Shown: in pieces, positions 36,451 to 46,185 of the stretch | Numbering within the stretch: position 1 is the stretch's first letter | Layout: each line of letters begins with the position of its first letter | NCBI GenBank assembly: GCA_947034885.2 | Contig: OX344755.2 | Location: forward strand, 24,435,052-24,499,051 | Direction of reading: 5' to 3' | DNA: 64,000 nucleotides | Source: Thuidium tamariscinum | Lineage: Eukaryota; Streptophyta; Bryopsida; Hypnales; Thuidiaceae | Position numbers and translations under genes: made by a program | The notes under the pieces: model-generated | Told to the model about the DNA's origin: nothing | What the model saw: only the letters and a program-made list of their open reading frames with translations | Databases searched by the model: none

Positions 36451-37405
36451 TTAACCCCTAAAGCCGTGAACAACGTTTTTTGAGATTATAAATTTTTTGG
36501 GCAAATCACTACAGGTAGAGTTTTTATTTATTTTCTTTGAAATTTTTGATACAATGTGTGCCCAAGGAGTAGCTTTAGGGCCCGACAATTTTCATAACTT
36601 TTGACTTCACGGTTAAAAAGTTATGGCCAGATATGTTGTTTTCTTTACTTGGCAGGCAACCCGGGCAGCTGAAAAAAATAATTCAAATTTTTATTTTTCT
36701 TAAAAGTTAAATTTCAAATTGGTTCTTTAGGTTTATACAAATATGGGAAGCTTTGAATCAATCCATTCCGATCAATGAGTCAAAAGTTATAAAGATTTTG
36801 AGTTTGGGGTAGTTTGTGGCCAGTTACAGAATCTCTATAGTACCAAAAAAGTTTGAAATTCTTCATTTAATTCAATTTTTCATATTTTTGGAAAAAAATA
36901 AATACAGAAGGTGTAGATTGTTTATTACAAAATTTTAACCATTGGGATTGAAAATTTTCAATTCCATGAATACAATGTTCACAATTTAGTACTTTGGCTC
37001 ATTTTTAACTTCTTCCTACTTACTTATTTTATCCTATATGTTGTACAATTCCAAATGGTTTGAAATTTTTTGAGAATGTAGCCAACTTGCATTGAAGTAT
37101 GAATTCAAAGAGTAACCACCATTTTGAATTTTTTTTTCACACAAATGTGGCCTTGTGAAGTGCGGCTGCCCAGATTTTTGCAAGGATTTAAACACAAATT
37201 TTGTCATTTCAAATGCTTATATCTTGCAATCTCCACGGTGAAATTTCTGAAATTTTTTCCACATGTTTACAAAACACTGTACTACAAGATCCTATGATTA
37301 CATGAGTCAAAAATGTGTTTTAAAAAAATTAATTGGGCTTGTATTAGAAATGGCAGTTTTGGGGAATTTTCGGTGGAAACATAGTCATAAACCTTTAGGG
37401 GTTAA
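36451..37405. mobile_element. TTAA-flanked non-autonomous element (955 bp)
   Basis: Starts TTAACCCCTAAAG and ends CTTTAGGGGTTAA. Closely related along its length and in the same orientation to 40,065-40,996: shared words include AGTAGCTTTA, TTTTCATAACTTTTGACT and CACCATTTTG. Non-coding. Ends and TTAA borders recall piggyBac-type non-autonomous elements. Confidence 0.7.
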
Positions 37406-37900
37406 TTAAATTTGATGTTGCCAACTACAAGCAGGTGGCAACTGACCTTCACAATGAAAAAACAACTATTTCTATGACTCGGAACTTCACCAACTAAGAA
37501 GACCAACAAGACTCAGAAGTCGCTACTTTCGCTTTTTCCCAAAAGCTAGTAGACAGCGTGGACAACCAAAACTACTGGCATCTGAACAATCAAAAGTAAC
37601 CTCACTTCACTAATCTAGCACCAACAAATTCTAACTACACCCTGCAAACCACCTGCAAATATGGATCTCCAACAGAGCGAGCAAGAAGCAGCACTAAAAA
37701 AAGCAGTCACGAAGAACAACTGACCACAAACAGGAAACACCAACTACTCGCATACGGCTTACAAAGGTCAAAATCCATTTGACAGTAGTGACCAATATCT
37801 TCCAGAATTACACCATTTATAAAAGTAAGAACTACCTCAACAAACTAGGTTGAAAATTCATACAAAGAATGTTGTGCACAAAATAAATTTCTGATTTCAA
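37406..37900. other. Spacer rich in AAC/ACC words
   Basis: No gene supported. Compositionally distinct, with many CAAC and ACAA words; no domain in any frame. Confidence 0.3.
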
Positions 37901-37977
37901 TAATCAGCTCTAGAGCTTGTGGGCGTTCCTGGCTTGCTCTGTGTGAAGGAAGTCTAGAGACCGCTGTTCTGACTTAC

Positions 37978-38086
37978 CTTTCTGCGTGTCGTCGTCGGAG
38001 GCGCGGCGGGTGTCCCGAATGCGGCGCGTTGCGAATCCTCCCAAGGCACGCTCGAGATTCTTCACACGCCCTGAGCACGGACGACT
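37978..38086 (-). CDS. Candidate internal exon of an unrecognised minus-strand gene
   Basis: A pyrimidine-rich tract (TTTCTTCTTTCCTG) leads to an AAG acceptor at 38089-38087. The exon reads SRPCSGRVKNLERALGG, then FATRRIRDTRRASDDDTQK, and ends at a good GTAAGT donor (37977). Good splice signals on both sides support a real exon, but I found no certain upstream or downstream partner and no known family. Confidence 0.35.
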
Positions 38087-39156
38087 CTTAAACAGGAAAG
38101 AAGAAATTCAAGACAACAAACAAGCCTAGATTATTCTAGATTAGGTGAATGAGATGCAAAGTTCTCTTTGCTTGTGTCAAAGGAGGTCCACAGCTCAATC
38201 TTCACTTTTGGAGGAAAATTTTGATGACAATCTAGGTGAGGGGGGAAACGATCTGAAAAATAGGTCGGCTGGGAGAGGAGTTGCGAGAATTCAATCTTGA
38301 CTGCCGAGGTTCTTCTTCCTCGACGAACATGCCGCTGGAGGAGCTCGTGTGCGCCGAGGACCAGAGGCTGTACAGCACACTCCAGTAATTCACTTCGGCA
38401 TTTGCGTCTCTCAACTCCGCATCTCCTCACTCTAATCACAATATCCACTCTCACCCCGAAAATCACGAACCCAACCTTGCTCCGCAAATTCAGCACTCCG
38501 CAATACCCAAACCAATCCCACCCACAACCCGAACTCAAACCCAAACCACCATCTCTAATCTTTCACACAAAGCTTTCGCGAACTCTGTCTGTGTCCGCCC
38601 TGTTCGAGATTCCAAGCTGAAGAATGCGAGTGTGGAAGCTCCATGCAGAGAGCTCGGGAGATGCGGAGGAAGTGGGAGCATGACACACTCTACTGCCGCT
38701 GCTGAATCTGCGTTCGAAATCGAAAAATTGCCCCGCTCAATCTACGTTCGAAATCGGTAACCCTAATTGCATACCTCACTTCTTTCTTGAAGGTGGGGTT
38801 TGAAAGCACAACGACAGGATTTTATCGTACCTCTCAAAACTATATGAACAACAACTTCACTGACATTCAAATGAAATGACGGAATTACCTTGGAGCAGCT
38901 GTGAGTGCAGCAGGAGCGAAGCAGAGCGAGAGCGAGGGACAATTCAGTAGCATAGGAACTAGGAAAGAAGGGACGTCACCAAGCAGGCAGGCATCGCTGT
39001 TGAAGACTGCAGTGCGGGGGTGTCACGAGCTATGCAAGCAGGAGCTACGTAGCCAGGCAACACCGAAGACTGGCGAGGAGAGGAGACAATGGGCAGGGCG
39101 GCAGAAGAAGAAGAGGAGTAGCCCAAGACCGCGGCAATGGAGGGGAACCCTTGTCC

Positions 39157-39180
39157 GACCCCGCGCGGCCGCGCGGGGTC
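39157..39180. repeat. 24-bp perfect GC palindrome
   Basis: The core CCCCGCGCGGCCGCGCGGGG plus GA on the left and TC on the right reads identically on both strands. It is followed directly by a long T-rich tract at about 39,200-39,232. Confidence 0.95.
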
Positions 39181-39240
39181 CAGGAGATGAGTCTTCGGGC
39201 CTTTTTTTTCTTTTTTTTTTCTTTTTTTTCTTATTCCAAT

Positions 39241-40064
39241 ACATTAATTCAAGAGCATGTGGAATCTGTTTTTTTTGTTTTTTTTCATTTATTGTGAAGT
39301 GTTGAAGTATTTTACTATGGAGCTCCGAATCTCAACAGTAATCCATATAAGGTACGGGCTGTAATTGTGACCTTGGCTCTAAAAGCGATCTGGTAGATTT
39401 TGCTTCTAACATGTACAAGAAGTGTACATCTCATCAGGGGGGCACTTTTAGAAACCATTGTGTTTTCAACTTCAAAAATTCATGATTAATTTCATGAAGG
39501 TCCAAAAAATATGAAATGACTTGGGTTAGATGCCAATTCTATCTTTCTTACCATGAAAATTTACTAAAAATTTCTTTAAGGAATTTAGCTTCCCCAAAAT
39601 GCAAATCAGTTCGTAAAGGATCACTTTTACAGGCCCCTACCGTATTGGATAAAAAAACATCATATCAACGTATAATATATATATATATATGTTTTCATCA
39701 ATTATTTGGTGTTTTCATTAGCTTTTAGAGAAGAATTTGAAGTGTATTGGCAATCTCATAGTTCCTTCAAAATTCAATTCTGTGCAAAATGTTGTCATTT
39801 TTGAAGTGAAACTTGTATGAGTTGGATTTGAAATGACGTTCTTTTCAAAGGGGATTTTTTGAATTTTTTTTGTTCTTCAATTCTAGTATTTCAATTTTCC
39901 GAATTAGGTTTTGAACTATTATAAATGGAAGTAAACCACTCAATATACCTACACATTTGTAACTTTACAGATTTATGTACTCTAGGTATACCAAATCCAA
40001 CCCTTGATTATAATTTTTTTTTCTTAAAGAATTTCTAACAATTAGGATGATTTCCACCAAATCA
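39241..40064. other. AT-rich DNA with dispersed-repeat pieces
   Basis: No gene supported. About 39,380-39,620 resembles 13,770-14,240, and about 39,790-40,064 resembles 33,480-33,800. Confidence 0.4.
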
Positions 40065-40996
40065 TTAACCCCTAAAGGACCAAACTGCGTTTTTTGGCAA
40101 CATAGCGATTTGGGGCAGCTCACTATGGGTGGAGTTTTCATTTTTTTTCATTGAAATTTTCACACAACATGTGCTCAAGGAGTAGCTTTAAGGCCCAACA
40201 ATTTTCATAACTTTTGACTACATGGTCAAAAAGTTATTGCATGATATGTAGTTTTCATTGGTCGGCGGGCAGCCCAAAAAATTTCTTATAAAAACTTTTT
40301 TTTCAAATTAAAAATTTGAAATTGGTTATGTAGATGTACATATATGCAAAAATCTTTGAATCAGTCTATTTTGATTTATGAGACGAAAGTTATAAAGAGA
40401 TTTAGTTTACGGGCAGTTATGGATTCTCTACTCTAAAATAAACTTTGGAAGCCTTTATTTTCTTCAATTTTAAACATTTTTGAAAAAAAAAAAAAATTTG
40501 GATGTTTATTGTTTGTCACAACATTACAACCATTGGGATTTTCATTTTTCATTTTTATAAATAAATTGTTCACAATTTAGTATTTTCAAACATTTTCTAC
40601 TTCTTTCTACTTACTATTTTTTTCCTATGTGTTGTACAATTCCAAATGATTTGAAATTTTTTGACCATATATCCAACTTGAATTATAAAATGAATTCTAA
40701 GAGTAACCACCATTTTGGACATTTTTTCATAGAAATGTGACCTTGTGAAGTGCATCTGCCCGCTTTTTTGCAAGGACAAGAAAAGGGTTTTTGTCAATTC
40801 AAATGCTAATATCTTGCAATCTATATGGTGAAAAATTCTGAAATTTTTTCCACATCTTTTCACACAAGTGTACTATAAGATCCTACGTTTACATGTGTCT
40901 AAACATGTTTTTTTTCAAAAATTTGGTGCTTGAAGTAGACATGGCAGTTTTGGTGTGTTTTTGGTGAAGACAAAGTCTCTGACCTTTAGGGGTTAA
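40065..40996. mobile_element. TTAA-flanked non-autonomous element (932 bp)
   Basis: Starts TTAACCCCTAAAGGACC and ends GACCTTTAGGGGTTAA, same orientation and family as 36,451-37,405. Non-coding. Confidence 0.7.
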
Positions 40997-41184
40997 GAAG
41001 ACAAAGAAAGTAATGTAGAAAGTATTCATCGTCTTCAAATCAGACATTGGCGTGCCCCATGGTTAACCCTTTGGAGGAATAATCTTGAGGCAATGATTTT
41101 GAGCATAGTTGATGAAAACTAAATTTTATGTCATTATTGATTTAGATTTGTATGGCAAAAAATAATAAAAAATAAAAAATTTGC

Positions 41185-41814
41185 ATGCTAGATCCAGAAG
41201 CTCGAGGCTACTTTGGTCCACGAAAAAACAAGCCAGTACGAAAAACGGGGACAAGAGCTCCGAGGAGAACAAGGGTACATGAAACCGAAGAGACTGCAAG
41301 GTCAATAAGCGTAGATGAAGGCCAAGACCCGTTTCCTATGTTTAACCCTGAAGAAGACCTAGATGTTGGGCAATTTGTGGCCTTGCATGTGGAATCCACT
41401 GAAGTAAGAGCGGCAGTGCCATTCTATATTGGAAAAGTGTTAAAATTTGGTCAACACAAGCGAGCCACAGAGATGAAGGTCATATGGTATTGGCCAATGA
41501 TAAGGATGAGAGATGGAAGAGAAGGAAGTTCTACAGAAGAATGATACACAAACTGTATGGAAAAATTGTGGGAACCCTCTGGTGAGAAGCATGATTGGGT
41601 GTACAAAGAAGCAGCTATATTTTCTTAGAATGACATGCCGAAAAGAACAAGAAGTGGGTCTTTGCAAGAGAATAATATACGAGTACGTGGAGTTATAACA
41701 AAGAAAGAAATAAACATTCCAGCTTCAGCAAAACCTCATATGTTGGAGTACATAGCATTGCATCTAGAGCGCTTGGACAACGAACAATTGGAGAATGATG
41801 TAGGCGCATTTTAA
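41185..41814 (+). pseudogene. Decayed gene fragment with a FVALHV/PFYIGKVL-type domain, probably transposon-derived
   Basis: One reading frame of 209 codons is kept open through two stops (TGA 41542-41544, TAG 41626-41628) to a TAA at 41812-41814. In order it reads a basic segment (RKNKPVRKTGTRAPRRTR), an acidic linker, DVGQFVALHVESTEV, PFYIGKVLKFGQ, MKVIWYWPMIR. Past the stops it continues with CMEKLWEP and ITKKEINIPASAKPHMLEYI. Sense on both sides of each stop shows a single former protein. The central part looks like a small beta-rich reader or BAH-like domain of the kind attached to plant transposon proteins; that is recall, not a search. The true start may lie upstream. Confidence 0.5.
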
Positions 41815-42231
41815 GTTTGTAGTAGCATACAATAGTACATTGAAGCCTAGTATATTTGGTATGTAGAGGTTGTGGTAGGGATATTTTGTTAAACAGTTTT
41901 CAATTTATGGAAATGTAAAGTGATATGTATTTTCAACTTCAAGCATTGGTGAAAACTATTTCATCCACCTTTAAAATGTATTATTGAAGCTATGGAGTTC
42001 AATGTTTTTCCAAAAATCACTCAATGCATCTCTTCCCAAATTGTAGGCTTCAAAGACATATACAAACAATAGTACTACACAAATTCTTAAGAAAACATTC
42101 TTTTATTTTGTACAAACCAAAAGAAAAAATGGGGAGAATAGACCCCCCCTTTTGGCAATGAGGTCAATTTGGCTCGTACAAGTCATAAGTGCAATTTTAC
42201 ATGGCCAAGTGCAAAAATAACGAATTTAGTG

Positions 42232-42816
42232 TTTAAAATGAAAATAAAAGTAATTTCCTACAATTTTTTTAATCTTTAAGTTGCAAATGAAGGTTGAATT
42301 CTCTTTAAATTAGATTGGAAAGTAACAAACCAAATGCACAAACAATAGCGAACAAAACAAACAAACAACTATAACTAGTATAAATCAATTAATAAGAATA
42401 ATGTAAACCTTTTGAGGGTGTGTATTCAAATAATTTCTTTGTTCCTTCTTGCAATCGCATCTTTCTATCCCCTAAAGCCCTAAACTGCATTTTTTTTGGC
42501 AAGATAGTAATTTTGGGTAGCTCATTCCTTTGAAGTTTTTACAAAATATTTCATCAAGGGGTAGCTTTAAGATCCAACAATTTTTATAACTTTTGACTAC
42601 ATATTTAAAAAGTTATGGATGGATATATTGTTTTTGTTGTCTAGTGGGTATATTTAAAAATTATTTTCTAAAGAATGTGTGTTTCTTTTCTCCACTTCTA
42701 GTAGCATTTATTTGTTTTAACATATATAAATTACCACCATGTCACTCTTAAACCAAAAAATGTAGATGAAAAAGAGAGAATCTATACATTAAAGAAGCTT
42801 CGAATATTCTTTTTTG
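42232..42816. other. AT-rich DNA with a truncated TTAA-family end
   Basis: 42,464-42,665 matches the left ends of 36,451 and 40,065 (CCCCTAAAGCCCTAAACTGC, GGGTAGCTCA, AGGGGTAGCTTTAAGATCC), then breaks off. Nothing else recognised. Confidence 0.5.
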
Positions 42817-43310
42817 TTTTGTTTTGTTTGTCACATTGATATCTCCCAAACCATGCGTCCCCTTATTGCGTTCTTGGTATTGTCGAAAAGCTCGGGGCAA
42901 GGAGGGGTGCATGGGCTTTGTTTCATGGCATTCCTACCTACGGTGTGAAAGTTATAGATTTTTGAGTTATTTTTGGTTTAAAAAAATTATTTTGTTTTGT
43001 TTGTCACATTGAGATCTCTTGGACTATGCATCCCCCAATTGTGTGCTTGGTACCATCAAAGAGCCCTTAGTGGGGAAGGGTGCACAAACTTTGTTACATG
43101 GCATTCCAACCTACGGTGTGATAGTTATGGATTTTTGAGTTATTTATGGTTCTAAAAAATTAGAAAATTACTTGTACTTTGATTTTAGTCGCAATCTTGG
43201 TACTGTTGGAAAGCCCTCGGCAAGGAGGGGTGCACAAACTTTGTTTTGTGACATTTGGAACTATGATGTGAGGGTTATTGAATTTCAAATTTTTTATTAT
43301 GCATTCAAAA
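42817..43310. repeat. Tandem repeat, two 172-bp units plus a diverged third
   Basis: The block TTTTGTTTTGTTTGTCACAT recurs with a 172-bp step (TCACATTGA at 42,831 and 43,003). Each unit contains an AAGGA/AAGGG GTGCA(C/T) block and a CCTACGGTGTGA(A/T)AGTTAT block. A third, more diverged unit follows to about 43,300. Confidence 0.8.
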
Positions 43311-43780
43311 ATTAGGAAATTACTTTCACTTTGATTTTTGTTGTGGCAACGATACAGGGCACACTAGTGAAATACATGAAGGAAAAAAAAAAAGTAGTTG
43401 CTGAGCGGCCAGCCCGGTTAGCCCTGCTAGGGCAGATCAATGATTCCAGAACTAATTTATAGAATTTAGTGCAATTTTCTACCTTCAAGATGAATGAGCA
43501 TCAACTTTGGCTATCTTGAGAGAAAGTGGCATTAAAAAATATAGAAAAGAAAGGATTTTGCATGTTGTAAAGGATAATGGGGGTTACTAATACCCATAAC
43601 TAACTATAGAGATGCTAATTCCAGTGTAGAGTAAGTAACAAATTAGCTATCAAATTCTATTGGTTGTTGAAATCTTAGCTAAAATTTAAATTTTTGAAGG
43701 ATTTTTTCCTATAGAGATTTAGCTACTGAAAATTTTTAGTAACAATGGAGCGAAATTTAGCCAATCACGCTGGGGGGACG
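43311..43780. other. Spacer before the phytochrome leader
   Basis: Nothing recognised. Confidence 0.35.
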
Positions 43781-45833
43781 GGCGCGGGTCCAGCCACTTC
43801 CGAACAATAACTTCTTCGCCCACGTAGCCCGCCCTGCCCTGACTAGTAAGTGACTAAGAGACTAGTAAGTGACTAGGCTAGTCTAGTAGATCACACTCTC
43901 CCTGCTTGTCAAGCCGGCTTCCTCTGCCTCGGCGTCAGAGTCGCATCTCTTTCCACTTGCCCTGATTTCTGGCCAGTCGAGATCAGCATTTGCAAGCAAA
44001 TTTCCGACTCTACCGATCCTCAATCGCTTTTTCTCGTGTCTGCTTCCGTCCGTGTGCGCTTTTTGGAGTTTCCTGGCGTTTGGCGCTGATTGCAGGGTTT
44101 GGAATCGCACATTTTGGTGTTGAACAGGGGATTTGCGAATGCGGGGGAGTTCCGGAGCTCGGTGGTGGTTTCTAGTTGATATTCGAGGTGACGAGTGAGT
44201 TCTTTGGTTGTGTTGTCGGTAGGAGAGAGGGCGTTTGTTTTGTGTGCAGGTTTTAAGCTGACTGAGAGCACGGAGACTGGAGAGGAAGGGACGAAGGGTG
44301 CTTCAATGAGGGTTTTGTTTTCGTCGTGCCACCGTGCTGTGGCTGGCGTTGCGATCGGCTGGAAATTGGATCCTGCGCGGGGTGGTGGTTAGCTGCACAG
44401 TGGTGAGGAGTTTTGACCTCATCCTGATCTCTGAGCTCTTCTGGTTTGAGTTGGAGATCAATTTGAGGTCTAATTTCGCAATTGGACCTTGCTTGTTTGT
44501 TGTTTGGTTGCTGGTACAACTGAGCCGGAGAATTTGTGTGCGAGTACGTGAGTATCACTGCTTGTAGTGAATGCCGTCCAACTGCGATGAGGAGTCCAGT
44601 CCGTGCGCGGTGGTCATGTTAGTTGGCTAGCGATGAAGGCTGCGTAGTCGCTTCTCTATTGCCGATTGACGGGGTAGAACAGTATAAGTCACACTCGAAT
44701 CAAGCCTTTCAAAGTTCTACAGTTCGAACTTTTGAAAGTCCTCCATGGTGAATCAAACTTCTCGCAGTTGTTATTTCGCGTTCCTATCTGCTAGTCTTTT
44801 GAGTAGGTGATTCAATTGTGGTTTATTCTTATAACTAATCTAGAGCGACCTTGCCTTCTTCAGAGTTTCTTCGGCCTTTAATTTTAGGTTAATCCTGATT
44901 CAAGCGGATTAGTTAGGAGCAAAAAATATATGTTTGCAGAGCCACGCTACTCTATTGCATCAATTAAACAGTCGAAAGAGCATTCGACTGAAGATTTCGA
45001 TGCTCTGCTTTGCACATGAGGGGTTTTCGATTTCGCATCGTGATCCAAGTGACTTGTGCCTCAAAGTTGGCCTCTAGATCGATTAGATCTGGTTTAATTT
45101 TTTCTTCTGCTTTTCCTCAGCATCATGGAGTCAACGCAATTGGGGAACTAGGACCCTCAATTAGTAGGGCGCTTGCAAATCTTTGCGTCTACCTCATCAC
45201 TATGTATGTCAGCTTAACTGGATTCGTCTAGGTTTAAAGGTTTTAGTGTACACTGAATTCTTCTGAGTGCGATTTTACTTCGTGGAATCAAATTGAAATT
45301 TGAATCCTTTTATGTCCAACAATGGGGGCTGTAGTTCGTCTAATTTGAGTTTGCTGATCTTATATTTAGACACGGCAAATCAGTATATGAAATTTCAGTT
45401 CGGAAGCGGATTGAATCGAAGTTGCAGCAATTAATTAGCATGAAGGTGACTTATGCATGTTCAGTAGCCTTGAGGCAATGGCTGGGCTATTGCATTACAA
45501 TTGTCTTTGTAAATGAACTCCCTCGGTGTTTTTGTGAGAATTTCATGTTTTTCGTAGCCTATGATAACCACACCATTAGATGTATGTTTCTTTTATTTTT
45601 TAAATGCTTGCTATACTCGTGTATGGTTATACTCGTGTACTCCTTTGTGATTCAGTCCCTGGCCTTTGCCTGCTTCTCCTCTTCTGTTTGGGTTGTCGGA
45701 TACTTTCTGGAAAATTTCCCGAAAATTCTTGTGAGGGTTCCTAAGGTGTGAGTTCATTCTTGGCATATTTTTACTGATTTGATCATAGTTGTTCTTCCAC
45801 TGACTCTTATTGTTTACCGTGTTGTAATTGCAG
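43781..45833 (+). promoter_or_regulatory. Promoter, first leader exon(s) and leader intron of the phytochrome gene
   Basis: GC content rises at about 43,780 and stays gene-like. A good donor (GTGAGTATC) at 44,546 and a good acceptor (TTGTAATTGCAG, ending 45,833) suggest a leader intron of about 1.3 kb. No coding exon was supported here. A second donor-like site (GTGTGAGTTC near 45,747) means other splice forms are possible. Confidence 0.45.
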
Positions 45834-45953
45834 TTCTAAAATTTGAACACCTCAGAAGTTTCGACTTTCAGTAACTAAAGACACTCATCTCCAAGTTTTC
45901 TTTACCAAGACCTCGAGTTTGTACGTGGGGTGCAGAGCAGCTATACAACAACT

Positions 45954-46013
45954 ATGAAGTCATCTTGGATCCAAAGCAAGGTGATTGTAGGTGCTGTGAA
46001 TATTTTTCCCTAG
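45954..46013 (+). CDS. Upstream ORF 1 in the phytochrome leader (19 codons)
   Basis: ATG at 45954, reads MKSSWIQSKVIVGAVNIFP, stop TAG at 46011-46013, 172 nt before the main start. Whether it is translated is unknown. A GTGATT donor-like site lies inside it. Confidence 0.35.
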   Translation: MKSSWIQSKVIVGAVNIFP

Positions 46014-46041
46014 CACCTTGGGAAGTTTGGGTTTCTCCTCC

Positions 46042-46095
46042 ATGAAAGAAGTCTCTTCCACTAGTAGGTCCATGAAGGGTTCTGGGATCTACTAG
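46042..46095 (+). CDS. Upstream ORF 2 in the phytochrome leader (17 codons)
   Basis: ATG at 46042 reads MKEVSSTSRSMKGSGIY and stops at TAG 46093-46095, 90 nt before the main ATG. It overlaps the hairpin: its second Met codon lies in the loop and its stop in the right arm. Confidence 0.4.
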   Translation: MKEVSSTSRSMKGSGIY

Positions 46096-46101
46096 TGGAA
46101 G
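46055..46101 (+). promoter_or_regulatory. 17-bp stem-loop in the phytochrome leader
   Basis: CTTCCACTAGTAGGTCC at 46055-46071 pairs fully with 46085-46101 (16 Watson-Crick pairs and one G-U) around a 13-nt loop. A stem this strong 85 nt before the start codon would be expected to slow scanning ribosomes. Confidence 0.7.
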
Positions 46102-46185
46102 GGGGAGAAGATTTCGTTCCCCAAAGAATATTTGTGATACTTGGAGCTTCCATCACAACCTGAGAGACATTAGCAGTTTAGCAAG

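Larger units (their letters stand above)
37900..39240. other. GC-rich gene-like island
   Basis: Much GC-richer than the surrounding DNA, with open frames on both strands (for example plus strand from 38,329, reading MPLEELVCAEDQRLYSTLQ up to a GTAATT donor-like site; minus strand 38,131-38,544). High GC keeps several frames open by chance, so I cannot name a strand with confidence. A minus-strand exon candidate is listed separately. It could be a gene captured by the surrounding element, or an independent promoter/first exon. Confidence 0.35.
35228..42231. mobile_element. Candidate 7-kb DNA transposon with CAC-type inverted ends
   Basis: The left end (CACGGAATTCG, then TTATTTTTGCACTTGGCCA) and the right end read in inverse (CACTAAATTCG, then the same TTATTTTTGCACTTGGCCA) match over about 30 bp with two differences. 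The left subterminal region holds a perfect 20-bp palindrome, TTGCACTTGGCCAAGTGCAA, at 35245-35264. Just inside each end lies a broken coding remnant facing outward (35,737-36,216 minus; 41,185-41,814 plus). Two TTAA-flanked insertions and a GC-rich island lie between. CAC-type ends suggest CACTA, but no matching 3-bp target duplication is visible, so the extent and unity of this element are tentative. Confidence 0.4.
45834..46185 (+). promoter_or_regulatory. Last leader exon of the phytochrome mRNA (5' UTR)
   Basis: About 350 nt between the inferred acceptor and the start codon. It contains two complete upstream ORFs and a long hairpin, listed separately, which make it a good candidate for translational control. 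No in-frame ATG competes with the main start. Confidence 0.5.

Noticed and set aside
38901-39305. 134-codon plus-strand frame in the GC-rich island
   Set aside because: Runs through a GC palindrome into a poly-Phe stretch made by a T tract; not protein-like as a whole.
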